Assembly (NCBI GenBank): GCA_015655015.1
Contig: JAATFV010000097.1
Location: 1 to 51,978 of the forward strand
Direction of reading: 5' to 3'
Source of the DNA: Chitinophagales bacterium
GTDB lineage: Bacteria; Bacteroidota; Bacteroidia; Chitinophagales; Chitinophagaceae
DNA: 51,978 nt
Notes under the pieces: generated by a model
What the model saw: only the letters and a program-made list of their open reading frames with translations
Told to the model about the DNA's origin: nothing
The model's database searches: none
Translations under genes and position numbers: made by a program
Shown: piece after piece, positions 8,219 to 15,171 of the stretch
How the letters are laid out: each line of letters opens with the position of its first letter
Numbering within the stretch: the stretch's first letter is position 1

Positions 8219-8248
8219 AAAAAAGCCTTCCCACTGTGTGGGAAGGCT
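8219..8248 (-). terminator. Attenuator terminator in the asd leader
   Basis: On the minus strand an 11-bp perfect stem (AGCCTTCCCAC, loop ACA, GTGGGAAGGCT; 8224-8248) is followed directly by a run of six T (8219-8224, the first within the stem edge). It stands 67 bp before the asd start and after the leader ORF, so it would stop transcription before asd unless the alternative pairing forms. Confidence 0.8.
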
Positions 8249-8273
8249 CTTATTATCTTGGTATACAAAACAA

Positions 8274-8339
8274 TCAAACACCTTCCCGCTGCGGGAACTG
8301 CTTCTTAATTTGCTTTGTATGTTTCATTATCACTGTCAT
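8274..8339 (-). CDS. Leader peptide of the asd attenuator (21 codons)
   Basis: A short ORF from ATG 8337-8339 to TGA 8274-8276. The first 13 residues are MTVIMKHTKQIKK: two Thr, two Ile, four Lys and two Met among thirteen, all amino acids made through Asd. The rest (QFPQREGV) is encoded across hairpin 1 (8283-8297). The right arm of hairpin 1 (GGGAAGG, minus strand 8287-8281) is complementary to CCTTCCC in the left arm of the terminator (minus 8246-8240), giving a classical antiterminator. Stalling at the Lys/Thr/Ile codons would mask the left arm of hairpin 1 and free GGGAAGG. The ATG lies 9 nt after a perfect promoter box, so the peptide has almost no 5' leader. Confidence 0.65.
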   Translation of the reverse strand: MTVIMKHTKQIKKQFPQREGV

Positions 8340-8348
8340 AAACGGGCC

Positions 8349-8379
8349 CAAAAATAGCTATAAATAGTTTTTCGCCAAA
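8349..8379 (-). promoter_or_regulatory. Consensus promoter of the asd leader
   Basis: On the minus strand TTTG (8376-8379), 19 bp, TATTTTTG (8349-8356): a full match to the Bacteroidota housekeeping promoter. Transcription should start about 4 nt before the leader-peptide ATG. Confidence 0.8.
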
Positions 8380-8421
8380 TTTTATTTAGCAAAGTGGACC
8401 ACAGGTCCGCTGGCCGAAGGC

Positions 8422-8503
8422 CCATCATTAGACTCGAATGCCGGACGGTTCATCCGTTTCGGTATTCGCTGAACTTCCTCCCTAGGCGCGCGAAGGGCAA
8501 ACC
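8422..8503 (+). repeat. Intergenic hairpin repeat, copy 1
   Basis: This 82-bp stretch, flush with the stop of the PfkB gene, shares its layout with 33318-33391: CCATcATTAGACtCGAAtG, an imperfect hairpin (8435-8468, CGAAT...ATTCG), TTCGCT, then GGCAAACC at the end (8496-8503). The two copies have the same orientation and are 25 kb apart. It may be a REP-like element or a family of terminators. Confidence 0.5.
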
Positions 8504-9430
8504 TCACGGCACGATCTCTATATCAAAGTTTACCAGCTCTACAAACTGGCGTATCCGGGCATCAATATCCGCTTGGGTGATCTCTTTCAGGCGGGAAGGA
8601 CCGAACTTTTCCACGCAAAAAGAAGCCATCGCAGAACCCACGATGATCGCAGTTTTCATATTCTCAAAAGAAATATCTTTCTTGCTGGCGATATAACCGA
8701 TAAAACCACCCGCGAACGTATCCCCGGCACCGGTAGGATCGAATACCTCTTCCAGGGGCAGGGCCGGTGCAAAAAAGACCTGGTCGCCATGGAAAAGCAG
8801 GGCGCCATGTTCTCCTTTCTTAATAATTACATATTTAGGCCCCATTTTCATGATCGCCTTTGCCGCCCGCACCAGGGAAAATTCCCCGCTGAGCTGGCGG
8901 GCCTCCCCGTCATTCACTGTCAGCACATCCACCATGCCCAATAATTCTTTCAGCTCAGGCAATGCAATGTCCATCCAGAAATTCATCGTATCCATGGCGA
9001 TCAGCCTTGGACGCTTCTTCATCTGCCTGATCACGCTGATCTGCACAGAAGGAGCCAGGTTGCCCAGCATCAGGAACTCACTGCCCTGGTAGCTATCAGG
9101 CACGACGGGCTTGAAATCCCCCAGCACGTTCAGATCCGTCACCAGGGTATCCCGGGTATTCATATCCATGTGATATTTCCCGCTCCAGAAAAAGGATTTT
9201 TTGTCAGGAACGATCTCCACGGCCTCCAGGTTTACCCCGCGGCTCTTCAACTGGTCCATTTCCTCTTTGGCGAAATCATATCCCACGATGGAGACCTGGT
9301 TGATCGGCTTAATGAAATTACTGGCCGCATAAGCAATATAAGTAGCAGCTCCGCCTACGATCCAGTCGGTCTTTCCAAAAGGAGTCTCGATTGCATCATA
9401 AGCCATTGATCCTACAACAATTAGTGACAT
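8504..9430 (-). CDS. PfkB-family carbohydrate/nucleoside kinase
   Basis: The chosen start (ATG 9428-9430, MSLIVVGSMAYDAIETPFGK) gives 308 residues with the PfkB N-terminal strand and a GGAATYIAYAASNF substrate-side motif. The C-terminal anion-hole/ATP motif is DPTGAGDTFAGGFIGY, with catalytic Asp in GAGD. The family phosphorylates sugars or nucleosides with ATP; the substrate is not evident. It is transcribed divergently from the TetR gene. Its -7 box TAGGTTTG (9458-9465, minus) lies 24 bp from the putative TetR operator, so the regulator could also affect this gene. Confidence 0.85.
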   Translation of the reverse strand: MSLIVVGSMAYDAIETPFGKTDWIVGGAATYIAYAASNFIKPINQVSIVGYDFAKEEMDQLKSRGVNLEAVEIVPDKKSFFWSGKYHMDMNTRDTLVTDLNVLGDFKPVVPDSYQGSEFLMLGNLAPSVQISVIRQMKKRPRLIAMDTMNFWMDIALPELKELLGMVDVLTVNDGEARQLSGEFSLVRAAKAIMKMGPKYVIIKKGEHGALLFHGDQVFFAPALPLEEVFDPTGAGDTFAGGFIGYIASKKDISFENMKTAIIVGSAMASFCVEKFGPSRLKEITQADIDARIRQFVELVNFDIEIVP

Positions 9431-9457
9431 ATTTATAATTTTTAGAGAAAAGCCGTG

Positions 9458-9465
9458 CAAACCTA
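9458..9465 (-). promoter_or_regulatory. -7 box of the PfkB kinase gene
   Basis: TAGGTTTG on the minus strand matches TAnnTTTG and stands 28 bp before the ATG. The expected -33 position (about 9486-9490) touches the TetR operator. Confidence 0.5.
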
Positions 9466-9487
9466 CACGAATTTTTGCACAAAATCG

Positions 9488-9505
9488 AACTAACGATTGT
9501 TAGTT
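9488..9505. promoter_or_regulatory. Operator of the TetR/PaaR-like repressor (site 1)
   Basis: Inverted repeat AACTAAC-GATT-GTTAGTT, 7-bp arms. It lies 5 bp upstream of the -7-like box TATCTTTA (9511-9518) of the TetR gene, whose ATG is at 9528. The same core, CTAAC-N4-GTTAG, recurs before paaA (11352-11365). The shared motif and position point to autoregulation plus control of the paa genes. Confidence 0.7.
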
Positions 9506-9527
9506 TCGGCTATCTTTATGCCTTCTT

Positions 9528-10118
9528 ATGGCAAAAATTCAGAGTAAAAAGAACGGCACCAAGAAGGAGGTCATCATAGAAAAGGCTTCCAGGTTATTCC
9601 GTGAAAAAGGGTTTGGGGCCGCCTCCATGCGCGACCTCGCGGAAAAAGTAGGGGTGGAAGCCGCCAGCCTGTACAATCATATTCAATCCAAATCCGAGAT
9701 CCTCCAGACCATTTGTTTCGAAGTTGCCAATAAATTCATGTCCAACCTCGAAACCGTGGAAGCCAGCCCTCAATCCACCGTTAAAAAGATGGAGGATATT
9801 ATCCGGCTGCATATCCGGATGATGCTGGATCAATATGAGTTCGTATATATCTCCGATCATGAGTGGAGGCATCTTCCCGAACCCTACCTCTCTAATTTTC
9901 TCAACCAGCGAAGGAGCTACCGCAAACGGCTGGGGAATATCATTGAAGATGGCATTGAAAAAGGAGAAATGAAAAACATTAATTCTTATACCGCCGTCCT
10001 GATCATTTTATCCGCTATCAGCGGCATCGATTCCTGGCAGCGCTCCCGTAAAAGCACCAGCGCAGAAGATCTCGAATCAAATATGGTGAAATATCTCATC
10101 GAAGGACTTAAAAAATAG
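9528..10118 (+). CDS. TetR-family transcriptional regulator, likely repressor of the paa genes
   Basis: 196 residues with an N-terminal TetR helix-turn-helix (EKASRLFREKGFGAASMRDL, then AEKVGVEAASLYNHIQSKSE, about 17-58) and a helical ligand-binding C-terminal domain of the kind seen in acyl-CoA-responsive regulators. It is followed after 13 bp by paaE and carries an inverted-repeat operator in its own promoter, repeated before paaA. By analogy with PaaR-type regulators the ligand is probably phenylacetyl-CoA; this is inference. The mRNA leader appears very short. Confidence 0.85.
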   Translation: MAKIQSKKNGTKKEVIIEKASRLFREKGFGAASMRDLAEKVGVEAASLYNHIQSKSEILQTICFEVANKFMSNLETVEASPQSTVKKMEDIIRLHIRMMLDQYEFVYISDHEWRHLPEPYLSNFLNQRRSYRKRLGNIIEDGIEKGEMKNINSYTAVLIILSAISGIDSWQRSRKSTSAEDLESNMVKYLIEGLKK

Positions 10119-10131
10119 TGTAATCCAAAAC

Positions 10132-11244
10132 ATGGCCAGTCATTTCAGCAAATTACAGGTAGAAGATATCCGAAGGGAGACCGCCGACTGCGTATCCGTT
10201 TCCTTTTCCATTCCCCGGGAGCTACAGGATGTCTTCCGGTTCCGGCAGGGGCAGAATATCACGATCCGATACCAGGTGGACGGAGAAGAGATCCGTCGCT
10301 CCTACTCGATCTGCAGCAGCCCCCTGGACGACGAATTGCGCATCGCTATTAAGAAAGTGCCGGGCGGCCTGTTCTCTACCTATGCCAACGATCAGCTCCA
10401 TAAAGGGGCCCTGCTGGAGGTGCTGCCCCCGACCGGCAAGTTCTATACAGCATTGGATCCCGCCCATCAGAATAACTACCTGGCATTTGCCGCAGGCAGC
10501 GGCATAACGCCCATTCTATCCCTGATCAAGACTACGCTGGCCACCGAGCCCGACAGCCATTTTACCCTGGTATACGGCAATCGCCATCGTCCTTCCATTA
10601 TCTTCCGGGATGAGCTGGAGTCGCTGAAGAGCCGCTACATGAGCCGGTTTGCCCTCCACCATATCCTCAGCCGGGAGAAAATGGATATCCCCTTAAACCA
10701 GGGAAGGATCACCACCGAAAAGTGCGGGGAATTATGCGGAAAGCTGATCGATCTGCCGGGAATGGACGAGATCTTTATCTGCGGACCGGGAGAAATGATC
10801 TTCACTGTTAAAGACTGGCTGGAGCAAAAAGGGGTCGATCCCAAAAAAGTCCATTTTGAATTATTCAACACGATAGATGCAGGGGCGGTCCCTCAATCGG
10901 GAGGCCGGCGCGCCCGGACCGGGGAGGAGCGGCTGGCGGCAGACGCCGCCCTCAAAGGAAAAACCAGCAAGGTCACCGTTAAGCTGGACGGGATCAGCTA
11001 TGATTTTGACCTGCCCTTTGACGGGGAGCCGATCCTGGACGCCGCCCTGCAACAGGGAGCCGACCTGCCCTTTGCCTGTAAAGGGGGAGTCTGCTGTACC
11101 TGCCGGGCCAGGCTGACGGAAGGAAATGTGGAGATGGAAGTGAACTATGCGCTGGAAGCAGAAGAGCTGGCCGCCGGATTTATATTGGCCTGCCAGTCCC
11201 ATCCCAGGACGGAGAGGGTGATTATCGACTTTGATTCGAAATAA
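10132..11244 (+). CDS. paaE: Phenylacetyl-CoA 1,2-epoxidase reductase subunit
   Basis: Passes electrons from NAD(P)H to the diiron oxygenase PaaABC(D). The 370-residue product has an FAD-binding domain (RRSYSICSSP, about 57-66), an NAD-binding domain (FAAGSGITPILSLI; FICGPGEMI), and a C-terminal plant-type 2Fe-2S ferredoxin domain with CKGGVCCTC plus a distal Cys in ILACQSHP. A Gly/Ala/Arg-rich linker (about 250-275) joins reductase and ferredoxin parts. It lies 13 bp after the TetR gene and ahead of paaABCD, from which a promoter/operator region separates it. Confidence 0.93.
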   Translation: MASHFSKLQVEDIRRETADCVSVSFSIPRELQDVFRFRQGQNITIRYQVDGEEIRRSYSICSSPLDDELRIAIKKVPGGLFSTYANDQLHKGALLEVLPPTGKFYTALDPAHQNNYLAFAAGSGITPILSLIKTTLATEPDSHFTLVYGNRHRPSIIFRDELESLKSRYMSRFALHHILSREKMDIPLNQGRITTEKCGELCGKLIDLPGMDEIFICGPGEMIFTVKDWLEQKGVDPKKVHFELFNTIDAGAVPQSGGRRARTGEERLAADAALKGKTSKVTVKLDGISYDFDLPFDGEPILDAALQQGADLPFACKGGVCCTCRARLTEGNVEMEVNYALEAEELAAGFILACQSHPRTERVIIDFDSK

Positions 11245-11351
11245 AAAGAGCCTGGAACGCCTGGTTCCATGCTGTATAAATTTCTTCAGCAACCTCGTTA
11301 CCAGTTGTCCTGCATCAGATAGCCAGGGCCATATAATTTTGGCCGGCAGAA

Positions 11352-11365
11352 CTAACACTTGTTAG
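11352..11365. promoter_or_regulatory. Operator of the TetR/PaaR-like repressor (site 2, paaA)
   Basis: CTAAC-ACTT-GTTAG, the same arms and spacing as site 1 at 9490-9503. It covers the -33 region of the paaA promoter, a position suited to repression. Confidence 0.7.
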
Positions 11366-11384
11366 CATTTTCACCGAAAAAAAG

Positions 11385-11392
11385 TATCTTTG
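11385..11392 (+). promoter_or_regulatory. -7 box of the paaABCD operon
   Basis: TATCTTTG matches TAnnTTTG exactly and lies 19 bp before the paaA ATG (11412). Confidence 0.65.
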
Positions 11393-11411
11393 ATATTCAA
11401 ATTTTCAACGC

Positions 11412-12359
11412 ATGTCCCTGCAGGAATTCGAAAAAATATTTCAGGATAAAGTAGATAAAGACATCCGGATCGAACCGAAGGACTGGATGCCGGATGCCTA
11501 CCGGAAGACCCTGGTCCGGCAGATCTCCCAGCATGCCCACAGCGAGATCGTAGGGATGCTCCCGGAGAGCAACTGGATCACCCGCGCCCCCACCCTCAAG
11601 AGAAAGGCCACGCTCATCGCAAAAGTGCAGGATGAGGCCGGACATGGGTTATATCTCTATTCTGCTGCAGAGACAATGGGCACCAGCCGCGACGAAATGA
11701 TCGGGCAGCTCCATAACGGAAAAGCCAAATATTCTTCCATCTTCAATTATCCCACGCTCACCTGGGCAGACATGGGAGCGATCGGCTGGCTGGTCGATGG
11801 CGCTGCTATTATGAACCAGGTGCCCCTGTGCCGCGCGTCCTACGGCCCTTATGCACGAGCCATGGTGCGTATTTGCAAGGAAGAAAGCTTCCACCAGCGC
11901 CAGGGATTCGAGATCCTGCTGGTCTTGAGCCGGGGAAGCCAGGCCCAGCGGAGGATGTGCCAGGATGCCATCGACCGCTGGTGGTGGCCCTCCATCATGA
12001 TGTTCGGCCCCAATGACGATGCATCCCCCCATACGGCGCAAAGTATGCAGTGGAAGATCAAACGTTTCACCAATGACGAGCTGCGCCAGAAATTTGTAGA
12101 TGTCTGCGCAGAACAGATAAAAATACTGGGGATGACCATCCCCGATCCTGAGCTGGCCTGGAATGAAGAAAAAAAACACTATGATTTCGGTCCCATCGAC
12201 TGGGAAGAGTTCCGGGAAGTGATCAATGGCAACGGCCCCTGCAATAAAGAAAGGCTGGCAGCCCGGGTGAAGGCGCATGAAGACGGCGCCTGGGTAAGAG
12301 AAGCGGCATTGGCGCACGCGGAAAAAAGAAGGTCGAAAGAACAGAAAGCAATCGCATAA
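11412..12359 (+). CDS. paaA: Phenylacetyl-CoA 1,2-epoxidase catalytic subunit
   Basis: Diiron monooxygenase subunit that epoxidises the ring of phenylacetyl-CoA. 315 residues; ferritin-like helices with [17 protein letters not shown] (E75, H78) and a second metal-binding helix in [17 protein letters not shown], as in known PaaA. The first residues include the [12 protein letters not shown] segment, also conserved. First gene of paaABCD, controlled by the TetR operator at 11352. Length is normal for the family. Confidence 0.96.
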   Translation: MSLQEFEKIFQDKVDKDIRIEPKDWMPDAYRKTLVRQISQHAHSEIVGMLPESNWITRAPTLKRKATLIAKVQDEAGHGLYLYSAAETMGTSRDEMIGQLHNGKAKYSSIFNYPTLTWADMGAIGWLVDGAAIMNQVPLCRASYGPYARAMVRICKEESFHQRQGFEILLVLSRGSQAQRRMCQDAIDRWWWPSIMMFGPNDDASPHTAQSMQWKIKRFTNDELRQKFVDVCAEQIKILGMTIPDPELAWNEEKKHYDFGPIDWEEFREVINGNGPCNKERLAARVKAHEDGAWVREAALAHAEKRRSKEQKAIA

Positions 12360-12393
12360 TGTACGCACTTGATTCATTTGAAAACACAACAAT

Positions 12394-12681
12394 ATGTCGG
12401 AACAACAATGGCCCCTCTGGGAGATCTTTATCCGCAGCAAACAAGGGCTGGATCATAAACATGCCGGCAGCCTCCACGCCGCGGACGCGCAGATGGCTAT
12501 CGAAAATGCCAGGGACGTATACACCCGCCGCATGGAAGGCGTGAGCATCTGGGTCGTGGAAAGTAAATACGTTCATGCATCCAACCCCGATGAGGCCTCC
12601 TCCTTCTTCGACCCCGCCAATGACAAGGTCTACCGCCATCCGACTTTTTATGATCTACCGGACGAATTAAAGCATATGTAA
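12394..12681 (+). CDS. paaB: Phenylacetyl-CoA epoxidase subunit PaaB
   Basis: Small 95-residue structural subunit of the multicomponent epoxidase. It shows the PaaB pattern: QWPLWEIFIRSKQGLDHKHAGSLHA at the start and FFDPANDKVYRHPTFY near the end. The start codon follows the paaA stop by 34 bp and the stop precedes the paaC ATG by 2 bp. Confidence 0.95.
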   Translation: MSEQQWPLWEIFIRSKQGLDHKHAGSLHAADAQMAIENARDVYTRRMEGVSIWVVESKYVHASNPDEASSFFDPANDKVYRHPTFYDLPDELKHM

Positions 12682-12683
12682 AA

Positions 12684-13577
12684 ATGTCCCAGCAGCAAGC
12701 CCTTATCAACTATACTTTACATCTGGCAGACGATGTCCTGATCCTGGGTCACCGCAACAGCGAATGGACAGGCCACGGGCCTATCCTGGAACAGGATATT
12801 GCCATTTCCAATATTGCCCTGGACCTGATCGGCCAGGCCAGGAATTTCTATCAGTATGCCGCCCGGCTCATCAATCAGTCCGGTCAGGAAAACAGCCACG
12901 ACAGGCAGCACATACTCCCGGATACAGGAAGGACATCGACCGGAACGGAAGTGACCGAGGACGATCTAGCCTATCTGCGCGACGGCTGGGATTTTAAGAA
13001 CTCCTTACTGGTGGAACAATCCAATGGCGACTGGGCCAGGAGCATTTTAAGGCAATTCTTTTTCAGCGCCCATCAGTTCTATCTGTACGAATGGCTGCAA
13101 TACAGCAAAGACGCAGAGCTGGCGGCCATCAGTGAAAAAGCATTTAAAGAAGTCACCTATCATCTCCGCTGGAGCAGCGAATGGGTCATCCGACTGGGTG
13201 ACGGAACGGCCGAAAGCCATTCCCGCATGGAAAATGCGTTGGCAGACCTTTGGAAATTCACGGGGGAGCTTTTTATTCCCGCCGCTTACGAACAGGAGCT
13301 GGCCGATGGAGAGTTCGTACCCCAGCTATCGCTGCTGCAACCCAAATGGGAAGAAAAAGTCAGGGAGATATTTGCCGAAGCCACCCTCTCCTGGCCCGGC
13401 GGGCCAGCGGATTCCGGCCCGGGAACACGAACGCAGCGCATCGCCGGGGAACCGGATACCGGAAAAAGAAGCGGCATGTTATCGGGCGGTAAAGAGGGCA
13501 GGCATACCGAGCAGCTGGGTTATATTCTCGCGGAAATGCAATTCCTGCAAAGAGCTTATCCCGGCTGTGAATGGTAA
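12684..13577 (+). CDS. paaC: Phenylacetyl-CoA epoxidase structural subunit PaaC
   Basis: Ferritin-like partner of PaaA; it keeps ADDVLILGHRNSEWTGHGPILEQD near the N-terminus and HTEQLGYILAEMQFLQRAYPG at the C-terminus, the two best conserved PaaC regions. At 297 residues it is about 40 longer than usual. The additions are a polar stretch near residues 70-93 (ENSHDRQHILPDTGRTSTG) and a Gly/Arg/Thr-rich stretch near 244-272 (GPGTRTQRIAGEPDTGKRSG). These look like loop expansions, because the flanking helices are intact. It starts 2 bp after paaB. Confidence 0.93.
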   Translation: MSQQQALINYTLHLADDVLILGHRNSEWTGHGPILEQDIAISNIALDLIGQARNFYQYAARLINQSGQENSHDRQHILPDTGRTSTGTEVTEDDLAYLRDGWDFKNSLLVEQSNGDWARSILRQFFFSAHQFYLYEWLQYSKDAELAAISEKAFKEVTYHLRWSSEWVIRLGDGTAESHSRMENALADLWKFTGELFIPAAYEQELADGEFVPQLSLLQPKWEEKVREIFAEATLSWPGGPADSGPGTRTQRIAGEPDTGKRSGMLSGGKEGRHTEQLGYILAEMQFLQRAYPGCEW

Positions 13578-13626
13578 ACAGAGGCCCACGAATGAACCCG
13601 GATCCCCGCGGATCTTTATTTCTATT

Positions 13627-14121
13627 ATGAACGACCCGACAACAGAAAAGATATGGTCCTTATTGGAGGAGGTAACCGACCCGGAAGTCCCGGTCCTCTC
13701 CATCCTCGATCTGGGCATCGTAAGGGAGGTGCGTCTGGAAGAAGATCGTGTGGAGGTGACTGTTACTCCTACCTACAGCGGCTGCCCTGCCATGGATGTC
13801 ATACGCATGAATATAAGGATGGCCCTGCTGCAGCAGGGGTATAAAGATGTCACGATCCGGACCGTGCTTTCACCCGCCTGGACCACCGACTGGATGAGTG
13901 AAAAGGGAAAGGATAAATTACGGGCTTATGGTATTGCAGCGCCGATGCCCATGCAACAGGTCTGCCACCCGGGATTGTTCCGGCAGGAAGAAGCGATCCC
14001 CTGCCCGCATTGCCATTCCTTTCATACCAGCCTGATCAGCCAGTTCGGCAGTACCGCGTGTAAAGCGCTCTACCGCTGCGAGGACTGTAAAGAGCCTTTC
14101 GATTACTTTAAGTGCCACTAA
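13627..14121 (+). CDS. paaD: PaaD, MIP18-type iron-sulfur assembly-like protein of the paa operon
   Basis: 164 residues starting at ATG 13627 (MNDPTTEKIWSLLEEVTDPE). The N-terminal two thirds are a MIP18/SufT-like domain (VPVLSILDLGIVREV, TPTYSGCPAMDVI). The C-terminal end carries a zinc-ribbon-like set of cysteines (CPHCHSFHT...CEDCKEPFDYFKCH) typical of PaaD. PaaD is needed for a working epoxidase, probably through cofactor maturation. The frame is open upstream of 13627 inside paaC, but that part is only a shadow of paaC. Confidence 0.93.
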   Translation: MNDPTTEKIWSLLEEVTDPEVPVLSILDLGIVREVRLEEDRVEVTVTPTYSGCPAMDVIRMNIRMALLQQGYKDVTIRTVLSPAWTTDWMSEKGKDKLRAYGIAAPMPMQQVCHPGLFRQEEAIPCPHCHSFHTSLISQFGSTACKALYRCEDCKEPFDYFKCH

Positions 14122-14155
14122 TCATCGTGAGTGCCGCGGGTCATCGTTAGTCTCC

Positions 14156-14170
14156 CTAAACATTGTTTAG
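14156..14170. promoter_or_regulatory. Palindrome before paaG, possible third TetR operator
   Basis: CTAAACA-T-TGTTTAG, 7-bp perfect arms. It resembles sites 1 and 2 (CTAAC-N4-GTTAG) but the half-sites differ by one inserted base each, so it may bind the same regulator more weakly or another one. A TATATTTA box at 14224-14231 could be the paaG promoter. Confidence 0.4.
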
Positions 14171-14258
14171 TGTCTGTCATCATCCGGACCAGTGATAATC
14201 ATTAACCTCCCTGATCCATTATGTATATTTAAGTTATTGTACGCCTAACTAAATCATT

Positions 14259-15035
14259 ATGTCTTCCATCTTATTTGAGATCCGCGATCAGATCGCCTTC
14301 ATCACCCTCAACCGCCCCGATAAGCTCAATGCCTTCAATCGGGAAATGGCCCTGCTCTTGCAGGATAAGCTGGATGAATGCGCCAGCCTCCCTGAAATAA
14401 GAGCTGTCTATCTTACCGGAGCAGGCAAAGGCTTCTGCGCAGGTCAGGACCTGGCGGAAGTCGTAGATCCTTCCGGCCCCGGCATGAAAAGGATCCTGAG
14501 CGAACACTATAATCCCATTGTCACCCGGATACGCCAGCTCCCCAAGCCCGTCATAGCAGCAGTAGGAGGAGTAGCCGCCGGCGCCGGCGCCAATATCGCC
14601 CTTTGCTGCGATGTAGTGGTGGCTGCACAATCAGCCTCTTTCATACAGGCATTTTCAAAGATCGGCCTCATTCCGGACAGCGGGGGGACGTATTTCCTGC
14701 CCCGCCTGATCGGCTGGCAGAAGGCCTCCGCCCTATCCATGCTGGGAGATAAGATCGGCGCCGCCGAAGCAGAAAGAATGGGCATGATCTATAAGGTTTA
14801 TGAGGATGGGGAGTTCCCGGAAGCGTCCAGGGCCCTGGCGACAAAACTCGCCGGCTTGCCCACCAGGGCATTGGCTTTTACCAAACAAGCCCTGAATGCC
14901 TCCTCCATCCATTCTTTGGAAGAGCAATTGCTGCTGGAAGATGAATTGCAGCAGCAGGCGGCTGCGACCAAAGACTATTCGGAAGGCGTGCAGTCCTTCC
15001 TGGAGAAAAGGCCGGCTTCCTTCAAAGGATCCTAA
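14259..15035 (+). CDS. paaG: 2-(1,2-epoxy-1,2-dihydrophenyl)acetyl-CoA isomerase
   Basis: Crotonase-fold enzyme that rearranges the ring epoxide to the oxepin-CoA. 258 residues with GAGKGFCAGQDLAEV (CoA-binding turn, about 50-64) and FSKIGLIPDSGGTYFLPR. The Asp of PDSGG replaces the usual catalytic Glu, which is the PaaG hallmark. The C-terminal FLEKRPASFKG motif is complete. The position after paaABCD supports the role. A separate promoter region (14122-14258) with a palindrome precedes it. Confidence 0.92.
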   Translation: MSSILFEIRDQIAFITLNRPDKLNAFNREMALLLQDKLDECASLPEIRAVYLTGAGKGFCAGQDLAEVVDPSGPGMKRILSEHYNPIVTRIRQLPKPVIAAVGGVAAGAGANIALCCDVVVAAQSASFIQAFSKIGLIPDSGGTYFLPRLIGWQKASALSMLGDKIGAAEAERMGMIYKVYEDGEFPEASRALATKLAGLPTRALAFTKQALNASSIHSLEEQLLLEDELQQQAAATKDYSEGVQSFLEKRPASFKGS

Positions 15036-15171
15036 AACGCCCCGGGTGTTTTGCGAATAACCAGGCAAAACGAAGTTGTCCCACATGAGGACGGCGGTTC
15101 ACCCATTCCGGCAAACGCCGGAGATCGACACGATGACGCACAAACACGACAACGCACAGAAAAAGACCCTT

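Noticed and set aside
11252..11270. Small hairpin after paaE (TGGAAC...GTTCCA)
   Set aside because: Six-base stem with no T-run; too weak to call a terminator.
11649..12440. 263-codon open frame antisense to paaA
   Set aside because: Shadow of the high-GC codon usage of paaA; Cys/His/Phe-rich product with no domain pattern. The same applies to long antisense frames at 15022-16005, 19373-20311 and 22567-23352.
13132..13626. Upstream extension of the paaD frame
   Set aside because: It lies inside paaC in a different frame and gives basic, Ser/Pro-rich sequence; PaaD similarity begins at the ATG at 13627.
15107..15122. Small hairpin TCCGGC-AAAC-GCCGGA between paaG and the paaY-Uma2 gene
   Set aside because: Only 6 bp with no T-run, so not called a terminator.
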